A stretch of 64,000 nt of DNA from Cladobotryum mycophilum (lineage: Eukaryota > Ascomycota > Sordariomycetes > Hypocreales > Hypocreaceae), in contig JAVFKD010000016.1 of NCBI GenBank assembly GCA_036429605.1, positions 3,782,001-3,846,000 of the forward strand, written 5' to 3'. The translations under genes were made by a program, and so were the position numbers. This document shows, piece after piece, positions 1-11,428 of the stretch (position 1 is its first letter; each line of letters begins with the position of its first letter). Under the pieces are notes generated by a model that was given only the letters and a program-made list of their open reading frames with translations, made no database searches and was not told where the DNA came from.

Positions 1-486
1 TTCCTAAGCTGTCTGTTTACAATCTGGTTTGGGGGGGGGGGTTCTTGGTTGAACCTGAAGATGCGTGCCTTGAATGATAACGAGTCGGGGAACGAAACCC
101 TGACGCAACAGCAAAACTCCCCCAACGTCGTGAGTGTTTTCAACTACGTATCAGAATTCCTGTAGAACTACTGTATAGAAATACCTATGTAAGTCAACTG
201 GAGACCCACGATATACTTGCTGTGGGTTGCGCTTCTCTTGTACCGTGTAAATAGCACTGTAATTGTACTGTACAAGCTTACTGTATACACAGGGGAAGCA
301 ATCTCATTTCAACAAACTGGCATCTACGAAGCACGACAGAATATGGTTTCGATTCCGCAGATTTAATGTGAGTGTTCACGAATAAATGTTATAGACTACC
401 TACTGAAAGTTCAAATTTCTCATCAAAATTATTATAGCTTTCATGAGGTTTTAGTCCGCCTCTCGGGTCAGCCAGCTCAGAACAGC
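1..486. other. Non-coding window edge, ALG10 upstream region
   Basis: No convincing reading frame is seen. An 11-G run lies at 31-41. The rest is AT-richer sequence and probably holds the promoter and 5' leader of the ALG10 gene that starts at 487, possibly also the 3' end of a gene lying outside the window. Confidence 0.5.
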
Positions 487-2888
487 ATGGCATCCAGCAC
501 AGCAGCCCCTGATTCAGGGAAAAGCCAGCATCTCGGCTTCACAACGTGGGCCGCCTGCGCAGCCCCCATCGCACCGATTTTCCATTTCCTGTTCTTCGGG
601 TCCCGGGGCGGCGGAGCCGGGGGCTTGGGACTCGTGCTATCTACGTGTCTGGCCGCCGCGAGCTTCTTGTGGTTGGGCATGGTGTCCGAGGTTGTGCCTG
701 AGCCTTATCTCGTGAGTTTTTTTTTTTTTTTGGGGGGGGGGGCACTGCGGTTTTTTGGTGAAGGCAAGGGAAGGGGGTTTGCAACATGAACTAATGTGTT
801 TTTTTTTCTCTTTTTCTTTCAGGATGAGATATTTCATATTCCTCAGGCGCAGAAATACTGCAAGGGCAAGTTTTTGGAATGGGATGATAAAATTACTACG
901 CCGCCGGGACTGTAAGTGGAATTTTCGATGCCGTGTTAAGAAAAAAGGGGGAGGGAGGGAGGGTAAGTATGAAGATGTTAATGCCCCATCAGATACTGGA
1001 TCTCGATATTCTTCCCTCAGATGGCAAAGAGCACTGGCTTCATAGCGGCGTATAGCTGCGACCCAAAGACCCTTCGCGCCACGAGCGCCGTTGGCCTGAT
1101 CATCCTGAGTTATCTCACCGTCCTGTGTCGCCGTGAGATGGAAGCACGGCTTCACCAAGGACACTCGCACTCAGCCACCAAGATCAACATGACGTTCAAG
1201 ATCGTCTCTCCCTACGCCATGCACACGGCCTTCAACATTGCCCTGTTCCCTTTGCTCTTCTTCTTCTCGGGCTTGTACTACACCGACGTCGTCTCCACGG
1301 CCGTCGTTCTGGTTTCGTTTTTGAATCACCTGGTGCGCGTGGGGCGGGACCGGAACTCCTTTTTCAACGACGGGCTGACGGTGTTTCTTGGGGTTTGTGG
1401 CCTTGTCATGAGGCAGACGAATGTGTTTTGGGTCGTCGTTTTCATGGGGGGTCTTGAAGCGGTTCATGCTGTCAAGTCCTTACGGCCAGAGCGTGCTACG
1501 CAGCCGCTTCCAACAACACTATCGGGCCGGCTCATCTTTTTCGCAAAGAGATATGCAGTTGGTCAAGTTCATGATGTACCACTGCACATGGCATATCCCG
1601 AAGGTAGGACTACTCATAAAAAAGGAAGGGGTCTAGGGCTAACAAACAGGGCAGATATGCTATTCACCATTGTCAGCCTAGTTATCGCGGCCATATGCAA
1701 CCCCTTGCGCATCCTGCGGCGCATTTGGCCCTATATTGCCATTCTCATCTCATTTGCCGGCTTCGTTGTCTGGAATGGTGGTGTAGTCCTTGGTAAGTTC
1801 TCTCCATCTCAAATTGTCTTGATACATAAAGCTCATAACCATTCACAGGAGACAAGTCGAATCACGTTGCCACCATCCATCTGACGCAGATGCTCTACAT
1901 CTGGGCTTTCTTTGCCTTCTTCTCGCTACCCCTCTTCGTACCATACGTTATCCAAGTCATTGGCACTCTCAAGGCAGCATTCTCGCCCCACAGTCAGTCA
2001 TCTACAACTCGGATATCGGTGCCTTCTTCGGGGAAGGTCTCCAATGCGGGGAAGCAGGACGGCAACGACACTCCCGCAGAGTTGTCCTACCCACTCCGGC
2101 AGGTCGCCGCACTCTTCAATTCAAGACTCCTTTGGCCAATCTATCTGCTTGCAACGTTTATCCTATCCGTCCTAACTGTTCGGTACAACACCATCATCCA
2201 TCCCTTCACACTAGCAGATAATAGGCACTACATGTTCTACGTCTTTCGGTACACCATTCGGAGGGCAACATGGATTAGGTACGCGCTCATATTGCCTTAC
2301 ACTCTAGGCCGCTGGATGGTGTGGGGAATCCTTGCCGGTTGCTCGGATTGGATGTTGGGTGGGAGGTATGGGAATGCATGCTCGGCGTACTATCATAGCC
2401 TGCGCCCCTCTCCATTTACAAGCGATCCATTCGAAAGACAAAAACGGTCCGACACCCGCGAGGCCGAAGATGCCGCCGAAAAGCCCAAAGCACAGTGGGA
2501 GCAGGCGTATGCAAGGGATCCCCTCATTTTCTCGACTGAGCCGGTGCCAACCTCCACGGGGCTGGTTTTCCTCTTGGCCACGACCTTGTCCCTCGTGACG
2601 GCGCCGTTGGTTGAGCCCCGATACTTTATAATTCCGTGGGTGATGTGGAGGCTCATGGTCCCCGCCTGGCGACTTCACGATCATAACTCGGACATGTTCT
2701 CCAGCCTCGCTCCCGGGTCGCTGCTAGGCTTCTTCAGATCCTATGACATGAGGCTCGTCCTCGAAACGGTCTGGTTCATAGCCATCAATCTCGCAACGGG
2801 GTACATCTTCCTCTTCAAGCCGTACATATGGAAGGCAGAAGACGGTACCATCCTAGACCAAGGTCGATTGCAAAGATTCATGTGGTAA
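487..2888 (+). CDS. ALG10: Dol-P-Glc:Glc2Man9GlcNAc2-PP-dolichol alpha-1,2-glucosyltransferase (ALG10/DIE2)
   Basis: This enzyme adds the last (third) glucose to the dolichol-linked N-glycan precursor in the ER lumen, using dolichyl-phosphate-glucose. Five exons fit: 487-711, 823-911, 993-1603, 1655-1792 and 1849-2888. They give 700 residues and every junction keeps frame. The family signature is clear: the [16 protein letters not shown] stretch spans the first junction, and ITTPPGLYW spans the second. Many hydrophobic segments follow, as expected for a polytopic ER protein, and the late block around [14 protein letters not shown] is also typical. The third intron (1604-1654, 51 nt) is a multiple of three without a stop, so it can be mistaken for coding sequence. 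The acceptor of intron 2 is at 991-992; using the later CAG just before 1021 would give the wrong frame. The gene is convergent with the small gene at 3401. Confidence 0.95.
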
Positions 2889-3400
2889 AAAGCTGAAACC
2901 CTCTTGAACAAAAAGATAGAACCGCGCGGCATATATGTATATGTATATAGATCAATTTTTTGTGAATTTCGTTCTGATCTTCTTTGCCTTATTTGCCTTG
3001 ACCACCTCTGGTTATGTTATGCCCGCCTGTCTTGTCAGCTTCTCGAATGATGAATGCCAAAAAAACGTAGCAAAAAAAAACGCCTTGCCCAATGTTTCCC
3101 CGGAACATAAGCCCATGATATTCCCTTTGCCCTTTGGCTTTCGTCGCGATGAAATGGTTTACCAATTTCCCAAATAAAATAAACAAAATCCCCTCGCAGG
3201 ATCCCAGCGCTTTCCCAAATAAATAAACAACATCCAAAATAAAAACGTCATCTAAGTAATGTATTTACGTTATTCCCATGCTTTCATAAAAAAAAAAAAA
3301 GGACAATATCCTCCTCTTCGAGAGTTAGGAAAATCAATCAAAGGCACTTTTTTTCTTCTTCCCTCTTGGTTCGCTTCCCGGTTGGGGAAAAAAGACGCGT
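2889..3400. other. Convergent 3' region
   Basis: This lies between two convergent genes. It is AT-rich, with several A-runs and AATAAA-like words near 3173-3245 that could serve 3' end formation. No coding signal was recognised. Confidence 0.5.
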
Positions 3401-3838
3401 CTATAAGGATAGTCGATCAAGACTTAGGCCGTCGTTACTTCGCACCCTCCTGATGACGCCGAGCTTGAAGAACTTCTCCTCCCCAGCAGCGGTCCTGCCT
3501 CCAATGTACCACTTATCAGCGCCGATGGCATCGCGGAAGCCCTCGCTGCTGCTGTCGCTACCTCGCCGGCGGGAGGCGTTGCTATGGGGTATGTTCATGG
3601 GCGCGCCAGGGGAGCCGCGCGGGGAGTGGATGGCCATGTTGGCTGTGGCAGAGGAGTGGGCGCCTGAGACGGCATTTGTGGATATGGCGCGGGCGGTTGA
3701 TGAGGTTGTGTTTGCGACGGAAGGGGATGCCTGGGTGGTGTGTTTGTTGGCTTGGGAGGCGGTGGCCTGGAGGGAGGGCGCTTGTTGTCGGAAGGAGGCG
3801 AAGAAGGAGGAGAGGAAGAAGGGTCGTTGTGACGGCAT
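3401..3838 (-). CDS. Small conserved-looking fungal protein, function unknown
   Basis: The reading frame starts at the ATG at 3838 and gives 145 residues; further upstream the frame has only a TTG. The first 80 residues are rich in Ser, Ala, Thr and Gln and look disordered. The C-terminal 60 residues are more structured in appearance, with SRRRGSDSSSEGFRDAIG followed by KWYIGGRTAAGEEKFFKLG and an ending LSLDRLSL. That tail, with repeated Ser near Arg/Lys and Asp, resembles a short conserved fungal protein I cannot name. No signal peptide or membrane segment is evident. No intron is needed. The gene is convergent with ALG10. It could be a phosphorylation-regulated small protein, but that is only a guess from composition. 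Confidence 0.7.
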   Translation of the reverse strand: MPSQRPFFLSSFFASFRQQAPSLQATASQANKHTTQASPSVANTTSSTARAISTNAVSGAHSSATANMAIHSPRGSPGAPMNIPHSNASRRRGSDSSSEGFRDAIGADKWYIGGRTAAGEEKFFKLGVIRRVRSNDGLSLDRLSL

Positions 3839-6800
3839 GATGGATGTGTTGTGTGTTGTGTGCTGTGCGTGTTGTATGGTCAAGTAGGTTTGGTAGTGTT
3901 CTTGGTGTGGTTGGCGGTGAGATAAGGCGATGGTGTGTTGATGATGGAGGAGATGACTCCTTCAAGTTGAGGAAATGTCTCGAGTTATTAGTATTTTCAT
4001 AGGGAGAGACGGAGACTCTCTGAGGGCGAAAGAGGTTTTTTTTTGCTGCCGGTCCTCGTGGGGTTGGGCGTCGATGAGTCGTGTCCAAGGGGATAAATGG
4101 GATGGATGGATGGATGGATAGATGAATGGATGCAGAGACAAAGACCCGCCGAGGTGCGGTGAACGAATAGTATGATTCAGCTATCGATTACCTTTGCCGA
4201 GGGGACGGGTGGGCGTTGGAAGAGAGACACACAGCAAGACTCCTCCAACGAGTAAGAAGGGCGGGAAATGGATGTCGGAGAAGATGAAGAAGAAGAGTCA
4301 GTCCTCTTTTCGTTGTTGCATTAAAATCGCCGTCGGTAGTGGCGGTGACGATGTAAGGGCGAGTACGAGAGTTGTGGCTCCAAGGGTCGCCCTTGATTTA
4401 AGATTAGGAGTTTTTAGTGAGAACAGGTCGGGTAGAGAGAAGACGGCTGCAGTTGATGTCGTCTGAATTATGGGAGCTGGAGAGAGAGATCTGACGTCGT
4501 TGTGCTACCGCTCGGCAAAACCCGGGGAAACAGAAGAAATGGGATGGAGCCCTGAAAATGGGGGGACCAGAAACAGAAACAGTGAGTAATGGCGGGGTTG
4601 CCATAGGCTGAACGGGTTGGCTGGTTGGTTGGCTGGTCACTGGGACAGACCAACGGGGATGGCCTCAGGCGCTTTGACTGCAAAGAGGCCTTAAGGTTCC
4701 AAGTTTCATCCATCCATTGTCACTACTATCATGTACAGAATACAAGAGAACAGCCCTGGAAGTCAAACGTCTCTTGAATTCACGTCAGTATTCTATACAT
4801 ATGCATACCTAATGGGCGCCTATAGCACCTACAGCACCTACAGCACCCACAGCACACTCACATGTGAGTATGTATGCATTACTCGCGCAACACTGTATCT
4901 CATCCCCCTGCAGGTGGTAATAGCTTGCATTACGTGCATGCACAGCGCAAAGACGAGCCTGTAAGAAGCAACACTTGAGAAAGAAAGCGGAGCCTCAACC
5001 CGCGACAGTCTGCTTTCAGTGGAGGGAGCGCTGGACGTCTCAGTGGAGAAGGGAAGCTTGGAAGAAGATGGCTGGTTGTTAAGCGCCACATTAAACTACC
5101 GTGGAATGCGGGGAAGTATGAAGAAGGAGAAGCTACACTGTGCTCCTTGTAATGATGGAAATGGAGATGGAGATGGAGACGGAATTATATGTGCTGGATT
5201 GCCATCAAAATAAAGGATTGTACTACTATATTATATTCATTTTCTGCGTTATTAAACAGCTTCGGCAGTTGTCGTCTTCTACTTTACCAGGATACTTCTC
5301 AGATGGATCACATCTCACACACCAACTTACTCGTAGCCCAACACAGTGCTTGGGCCAGCCAGTTGCTGCGGCCACCGACTCATTTCACTTCATGGCTGAA
5401 CCAGATGGCGTTTCTGTGAGGGATCTTGATGTCCCCCTACCTATTTAACAAGCATCCCCCTCCATGGATACGTAACCGAAGTAGTGCCTTTTAGCCATTT
5501 GCTGTATGCTCGGGGTACATCGGTCTTTGCTACCGAGGTGTTGGTTGTCTACGATATTATACTTGAGAAAGGAGCTATGCAAGTGGTCACGTTGCCAACC
5601 CAAACTTGAGCATAGCAAACCAACAGGGTAGGGTATTTGCGGAATACAGCAGACACCTGCTCGGGCAAGAGAAGCTTGTCTGTCAGCCCAGCCCAGCTGA
5701 TGGAGCTGCACCCTGTTGGTCCATCATCTGCCACGCGACTAGAAGCGTGACAGCATCAAATGAAACGGTAACATCACAAAGACTCTTATTCAAAACTTTG
5801 TCCTGGTCGTGACCTTTTGGCAATGTCAGTGCTGAGACTTGTCCAGCCGTTCCGAGCTTGGGTTGCGTGCTTTTTTCTCTCGTCCGTTAGACTACCTACC
5901 CTATACTCACACTTTTAGGTAGTGCGAAATCTAACACTGGGCTTTAATGTGACCATAATCGAATAAATCTGGTGAAGGCTTAGTTATAAATAAATTCAAT
6001 TTTGTAATAATAAGAGTTATGTGAGATACTGCAAAAGAAAGGCTCCTTTTCGTATGGCTATGGAATTTGTTGAGCTTCTTACTCATATTCGTCTACTAAT
6101 TAGTAGTGGTTCACAGCATCATCCACACTGAGAGAACGAAGATGAGAGAATGGATATCTTTTGGTGCTCAATTTTACACTTGCTAGCTTCGTATGCAAGA
6201 AGAAGTAGTTCTCGCATCTGTAGTGACTTTATTATTATCTCGTACCTTCTTCAAAAGCTTTTAATTTTTAGATGCACACCGATCTGCTTGACATTGCAGC
6301 TATGCCACCATCTCCCCGCCGTAGCACCATGAGAGTGTGATGGCAGGGTGGTGTTTTCCTCTCACATTTACAAATAATAGCTAGACATAGGATAAGTTGG
6401 ACTCATTAAAGTGACTCAGTTTCTTAGGAGATCCCCCGGAGTTTATGAATATTGTAGAATGCGCGCATGAGGAAGACGTCCTTGTCCATCTGATGTGAGT
6501 TGAAAACCGAGTCGCTCTCTCATGATGGCTTCCAGTGAGTGCAATCATGAAATGAGACTATAGGACCAACATCGGCGACTAATCATAAATAGTATCTGAA
6601 TTCGATTAGTCGCTTGATAAGTTGATTAGGAGCTGTTCATCCATCTTCTACATTGCAAAGAAAGCGGGGTGATGAGACGGACGATAAGGGAGCGATAGTA
6701 GGACAAGGACCACCACCATTATAATCACTAGATACAGTGTAGATGCAACATCGGTGAATAATCAACGAAATTGAAGTCGCTCAGTTAACGAGGAGCACCT

Positions 6801-7269
6801 TTACCAGCAACGTTTCACAGCATGTTCGAAACTCGAATACATGGAATGAATGATGCAAACTACTAATTGAATGTTGTTAATATAGGTACGGACACACTCA
6901 CGTCATTTTGATAACCAACCTCTTAGACTACACTACAGCCTCACTGAAAAGAAGTCGCGTGCTGCATTATCACATGGCAGGCTGAATGACCTCCAGCTTC
7001 TCCCTTCCTTCCTTCGCCCTGCAACGCTGCCCCACTCCCGATACCACTCATTGCCATTTCACCACGACACACTCGTGAAACGTGCAAAAAGGAAAAAAAA
7101 CACTCGAGGTGAGTGTGTTCTAAACACATACAATGAGAGACATATTCCATCCCTGGACCTGCCATTGCGGCCTTTAATACAATCGTCATCAAAGAGTAAT
7201 CTGTCAAAACTCACATCTGTGCAGTTGCAGTAATCATCACATCACATCACACCATCCATCACCGCCATC
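3839..7269. other. Gene-poor 3.4 kb region
   Basis: Only short frames without family resemblance are seen. A GGAT tetranucleotide tract lies at about 4100-4132, an imperfect CTACAGCAC-like minisatellite at about 4820-4856, and a GGAGAT-type repeat at about 5158-5182. The stretch from about 5900 to 6950 is AT-rich with no recognisable gene. The last part is the promoter of the hydrolase gene at 7270. Confidence 0.5.
4100..4132. repeat. GGAT tetranucleotide microsatellite
   Basis: Tandem GGAT units with a few variants (GATA, GAAT), upstream of the small minus-strand gene that starts at 3838. Confidence 0.8.
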
Positions 7270-8211
7270 ATGCCGAGTATCCAGTCTCACCTCCTCTCCT
7301 GGCTCGTCTGGTTCCGCATGAAGGGATACTTTCAGTCCCCCGAGGCCTTCCGCAAGAGCATTGAAGTCAGTCGCAAGTCGCAGGATCACCGCCCTCCTGC
7401 ATCTCTGCACAGGCGCCTCATCGTCGAGGAGCGCAAAATCGAGCTCAACATTGACGGCCACAAGGGCGAGACCTACAGCGTCTACGAGGTGGCGCCCAAG
7501 TCGGAGCTGCCTACTCAGGCTCACATCCTGTATCTTCACGGGGGCGCCTTTGTGCATGAGATTATTTCCCAGCAGTGGCAGCTGATTGCCACCCTGGCCG
7601 AGCGCTTGCAGGCTGTCGTCACCGTTCCCATCTACCCGCTTGGGCCGGAGTATAAACTGATGGAGATTTATGAGGTGGTCCAGCATCTGCATGACGAGCT
7701 CGCCCTCCCTGCCAGAGATAACACACCGTTATGGGTTGTAGGGGACTCGGCCGGCGCCACCATGGCAGTCGCTCTGACCCAGCGTGCTCTGCTGGCGAGC
7801 GGACCTGTCGCCTCCCGGGTTGTCCTCATCTCCCCCATAGTTTCTTGTGTGTTCGACGACGAGGAGACCAGGGCGGCTGCGAAGAAGGATCCCTGGATGG
7901 ATACTCCGGGACTAGAGGAGCTGACGAGGCTAATTGCTCCGGATATCCCTCCGGAGGATGCCCGTGTCAGCGTTATCAATGGAGCGCTGGATGAACTGCC
8001 GCCAACCATGGTCTACACGGCATCCGAGGACTTGCTGACGCCGCAGACCAAGATATTCGTGGCCAAGGCCAAAGGATATGGTCGGGAAGTGGATCTGATC
8101 GAAGGCGAGGGCATGATGCACGACTGGCCGCTTCTGCCCATACCCGAAGCAGAAGAGGCGGTGGATCTGATGGTCTACTGGCTGGAGAGGGCCAAGACGG
8201 CTCGAAGATAA
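7270..8211 (+). CDS. HSL-family alpha/beta-hydrolase (esterase/lipase-like)
   Basis: A single exon encodes 313 residues with the hormone-sensitive-lipase type alpha/beta-hydrolase fold. The oxyanion-hole motif HGGAF is at residues 90-94 and the nucleophile elbow GDSAG at 158-162, with Ser160. Asp254 in SEDLLTP and His284 in MMHDWPL complete the triad. All catalytic residues are therefore present. The N-terminal 40 residues begin with a hydrophobic stretch (LLSWLVWF), which may be a weak anchor or a cap helix; there is no clear cleavable signal peptide. Fungal members of this family hydrolyse acyl or acetyl esters, sometimes in detoxification or secondary metabolism. The substrate cannot be told from sequence, and no biosynthetic neighbours are seen. 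Confidence 0.9.
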   Translation: MPSIQSHLLSWLVWFRMKGYFQSPEAFRKSIEVSRKSQDHRPPASLHRRLIVEERKIELNIDGHKGETYSVYEVAPKSELPTQAHILYLHGGAFVHEIISQQWQLIATLAERLQAVVTVPIYPLGPEYKLMEIYEVVQHLHDELALPARDNTPLWVVGDSAGATMAVALTQRALLASGPVASRVVLISPIVSCVFDDEETRAAAKKDPWMDTPGLEELTRLIAPDIPPEDARVSVINGALDELPPTMVYTASEDLLTPQTKIFVAKAKGYGREVDLIEGEGMMHDWPLLPIPEAEEAVDLMVYWLERAKTARR

Positions 8212-10014
8212 CTTGGGGGGTGCTTTATCTAATTGCACTTGGCGATGGGGATATGTCTGATTTATGTGGAGATGTCTTCAAGGGTAACTAGATTGAGCGC
8301 TGATATGGAGAAGCGTACGACACACAGCATGGGTTATTTTCTTGTCCTTACTTTTTTGGCTATTTCTGAAGGGGAATATCTTGGATCAACGATTATTTGT
8401 GGAATATTTCATGGCGAGCGATGTACTTGCAAACGGGCATTGGGTTTGGATTGGGGCATCGGGCCGACGGTTAGGACTTGAATACAGGTTGCGCAAGCAG
8501 GAGGTGGCATTTTATGATGACGAATTGGTGTCCCAAATAGACACATTTGGTGATGAGACTCTGGAAGCCAGGACTTGTGGGGGAGAAGGGAAGGGGGGGA
8601 GAACATACGATAATTACACCTTCTTACCGTGGCGAAGTCTGGGGTGCTGACTTAATTAACTGCCGAAGCGACTACCTGTCATATGGATGAAGGGAGGCTT
8701 TGACTATTATACGAATTGCCAAGGGGGTTTTCCCCATGATTACACAGCCTGATGAGTCAGATGATACGGGGAACGGAATACGAAATTGATTAAGCTTCTA
8801 TTCCTGTTTATGATCGACGTCCATACGAAGATCCGCAGCAACTGTTTATTTTTGCACACACACACACACACCTACGACCAAAGTTCCAAAGTTGATCGCC
8901 TCCTGTCCCCTTCAGCCCCCACGCGATTGTTCCTGAAGCTAAGACGCCAGCCACACAGATAACTCTTTATGAGAATTATCAGAGACCAATCTCAAACGTA
9001 TTACGTGTATTGCGCCGAAAAAAGACGACTTCAGGAACGTGAACCCTTAGGTATAATGGCCATTCTATTGACCAATCCGCCGAAAGCATTCGTCATCACT
9101 ATCAAGGGGGAAAAAATGAAGCAATCTGGGAAACATCTGTCGTGATTAATCATCGCCTATTAAAACAAGGGGGAGGGGGAGCCTGGAGTGTTTGACATAC
9201 AACGCCCTTTGGCTGGAAAAGCTGGAGAAACTGGAGAGAACAAGAAACCTTGTTGTGATCAAGTAATAACATGCTCACCTATATGGGTTCTAGACTCTTT
9301 TGGCAAGACCAATGTAGAGGGTCTGAACGCGACGACCTTGCGCGGATCGACATGCCATTTGCCCATTTCTCCTTATCTGATTGAAAATGGGACAGAAAAA
9401 AATAAAAATAAGGGTAGGGGTATATCACGGCAATCGCCGAATTAACCGACTTACTCGAATTGTAAGGACGTCCTTTTATTGCCAGCCCTTGCAGACCGGC
9501 AGTCGGCATTGGGAGGCCAGACATGGGAGGACTAACTAACCTTGCCTTGTTATTTTTCCTCCTCTCAGCACAGGGCCGAACATTTGTCTCAGATGGCGTA
9601 GTCCACTAAATTGATAATGGATGATGAATGAGACGTCGCGAATTAATGGACTGCCAGCTATTGATTCTGCTTTGGGATGGGGTGGGATGGGATGTGATGA
9701 GAGGCGGAGAGAGATAGTGAGTGGGATAGTGGGAGAGGCATTGCGTGGCCTTGATGCACGATCGGAGGGTTGAAACGTAAGGCTTAGACGGCATGGTGAA
9801 AAAAGGGCCGACGGTTATGTTGACGATGCTTAACTCCCAAGGATCAAGAATGGGTATAAGAGAGAGGATGAGGACGGCTTCAAATCAAACTCCTCTTCCT
9901 TCTCATCACTCCATCAGCATCATTGAGCAGCCTCTCAACTTCCATCTCAATCATTTGAATAGTCTTTCCCAAGGAAGCAGCCTTCTTTTTTTTTTTTTTT
10001 TAACAACAACAAAG
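8212..10014. other. Intergenic region with repeat-protein promoter
   Basis: No convincing gene. A short CA microsatellite is at about 8854-8871. A TATAAG box at 9855-9860 lies about 155 nt before the ATG of the repeat protein, and a CT-rich leader ending in a 17-nt T-run with AACAACAACAAAG directly precedes that start codon. Confidence 0.5.
9855..9860 (+). promoter_or_regulatory. Probable TATA box of the tandem-repeat secreted protein gene
   Basis: TATAAG about 155 nt upstream of the ATG at 10015, followed by a pyrimidine-rich leader (TCCTCTTCCTTCTCATCACTC), an arrangement common in highly expressed fungal genes. Confidence 0.5.
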
Positions 10015-11283
10015 ATGCACTGGTCTCTCTCCGTTATGGCCTTTGTGGCTTCGGCCGCCGCCGCTCCTACTTGGACCGGCAAGCCTACCTTTACTGGCAA
10101 GCCGACTCTGACCTTTAGCCACCCGGCTGGTCCCAAGCCAACCTTCACCTGGACCGAGAAGCCTGGCCACACCTTTACTTGGACTGGAAAGCCTACTTTC
10201 ACTCACAAGCCCGAGGAGCGTGAGCTTACCTTGTCCCACGAGCCGGGCCATGAGCATACTCATACCTTCACCCACCCTACCGGCAAGCCTACTTGGACTG
10301 AGAAGCCTCCCCACACTTTCACTCACCCAACTGGCAAGCCTACGTGGACTGAGGAGCCCGGTCACGAGCACACTCACACCTTCTCTCACCCTACCGGCAA
10401 GCCTACTTGGACTGAGAAGCCAACTCACACCTTCACTCACCCGACTGGCAAGCCAACTTTCACCCACAAGCCTGAGGAGCGTGAAGTCGACTTCACTTTC
10501 AGCCACCCAACTGGCAAGCCAACCTGGACTGAGGAGCCCGGCCACGAGCACACCCACACCTTCTCCCACCCTACCGGCAAGCCTACCTGGACCGAGAAGC
10601 CAACTCACACCTTCACTCACCCGACTGGCAAGCCAACTTTCACCCACAAGCCTGAAGAGCGTGAAGTCGACTTCACTTTCTCTCACCCTACCGGCAAGCC
10701 TACTTGGACTGAGAAGCCTTCTCACACCTTCACCCACCCAACTGGCAAGCCAACCTGGACTGAGGAGCCTGGCCATGAGCACACTCACACCTTCACTCAC
10801 CCTACCGGCAAGCCTACCTGGACTGAGAAGCCAACCCACACCTTCACCCACCCTACTGGAAAGCCCACCTTCACCCACAAGCCTGAGGAGCGTGAAGTCG
10901 ACTTCACTTTCACCCACCCAACTGGCAAGCCAACCTTCACCTTCACTCACCCCACCGGAAAGCCCACCTTCACCCACAAGTCTGAGGAGCCCAAGCCCAC
11001 CTTCTCCCACGGAACCAAGCCCACCTTCTCCCACGAGCCCAAGCCTACCTTCACTCACAAGACCGAGGAGCCCAAGCCCACCTTCTCCCACGGACCCAAG
11101 CCCAGCCACACCTTTGAGCAGCGCAGCTTCACCACCATCACCTTCAGCCGCCCTCCCAAGCCCACCTGGACCGAGAAGCCTTCCCACACCTTCACCTTCA
11201 CCCACCCGACCGGCAAGCCCACCTTCACCTTCACTCACCCTGCCGGCCCCAAGCCCACCTGGTCCGGCGAGGAGCAGAACTAA
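10015..11283 (+). CDS. Secreted tandem-repeat protein rich in His, Thr, Pro, Lys and Trp
   Basis: The frame gives 422 residues. Residues 1-17 are a typical signal peptide ending in ASAAAAP. The rest is almost entirely built of short repeats: [24 protein letters not shown], and a His-rich variant [12 protein letters not shown] higher-order unit is marked by the phrase [11 protein letters not shown], whose codons start near 10468, 10648 and 10879. No dibasic KR/RR sites are seen, so classic kexin release of peptides is not supported. No Cys-rich or enzymatic domain is present. The chosen ATG is the first one that gives a signal peptide; the frame is open further upstream but passes through the promoter and a long T-run. 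Possible roles are cell-wall or matrix coating, metal binding by the GHEHTHTF units, or adhesion; none is proven. Confidence 0.85.
   Translation: MHWSLSVMAFVASAAAAPTWTGKPTFTGKPTLTFSHPAGPKPTFTWTEKPGHTFTWTGKPTFTHKPEERELTLSHEPGHEHTHTFTHPTGKPTWTEKPPHTFTHPTGKPTWTEEPGHEHTHTFSHPTGKPTWTEKPTHTFTHPTGKPTFTHKPEEREVDFTFSHPTGKPTWTEEPGHEHTHTFSHPTGKPTWTEKPTHTFTHPTGKPTFTHKPEEREVDFTFSHPTGKPTWTEKPSHTFTHPTGKPTWTEEPGHEHTHTFTHPTGKPTWTEKPTHTFTHPTGKPTFTHKPEEREVDFTFTHPTGKPTFTFTHPTGKPTFTHKSEEPKPTFSHGTKPTFSHEPKPTFTHKTEEPKPTFSHGPKPSHTFEQRSFTTITFSRPPKPTWTEKPSHTFTFTHPTGKPTFTFTHPAGPKPTWSGEEQN
10120..11275 (+). repeat. Coding tandem repeats (12-residue units, about 60-residue higher-order units)
   Basis: Near-identical 36-nt units encoding [16 protein letters not shown] segments recur many times. 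A larger 180-nt period separates the phrases at 10468 and 10648, and 231 nt separates 10648 and 10879. Sequence similarity between copies is high at the DNA level, which suggests recent expansion or concerted evolution. Confidence 0.85.
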
Positions 11284-11387
11284 GAGGCCTGAAAGGGGTC
11301 CTGCAAAAACAGGGGGTTTCAAGAGCTTTTGATTCCCGAGATAGACAGAACTGTATAGTAAAGGAAAATCTGTATATATGCACTCTG

Positions 11388-11390
<3 letters not shown>

Positions 11391-11426
<36 letters not shown>
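11391..11426. repeat. AC dinucleotide microsatellite
   Basis: About 18 consecutive AC units in the 3' flank of the repeat-protein gene. Confidence 0.95.

Positions 11427-11428
<2 letters not shown>

Noticed and set aside
1604..1649. 46-nt intron version in ALG10
   Set aside because: It shifts the frame; the 51-nt intron to 1654 keeps the frame and gives the family-typical AYPEDMLFT junction.
4404..4713. Minus-strand frames of about 80 codons near 4.4-4.7 kb
   Set aside because: No conserved motif, no Kozak-like start, low-complexity Ser/Pro composition; treated as chance frames.
8854..8871. Short CA tracts (also near 17735-17776) as CRISPR-like or regulatory arrays
   Set aside because: Simple microsatellites with no spacers or unique repeats.
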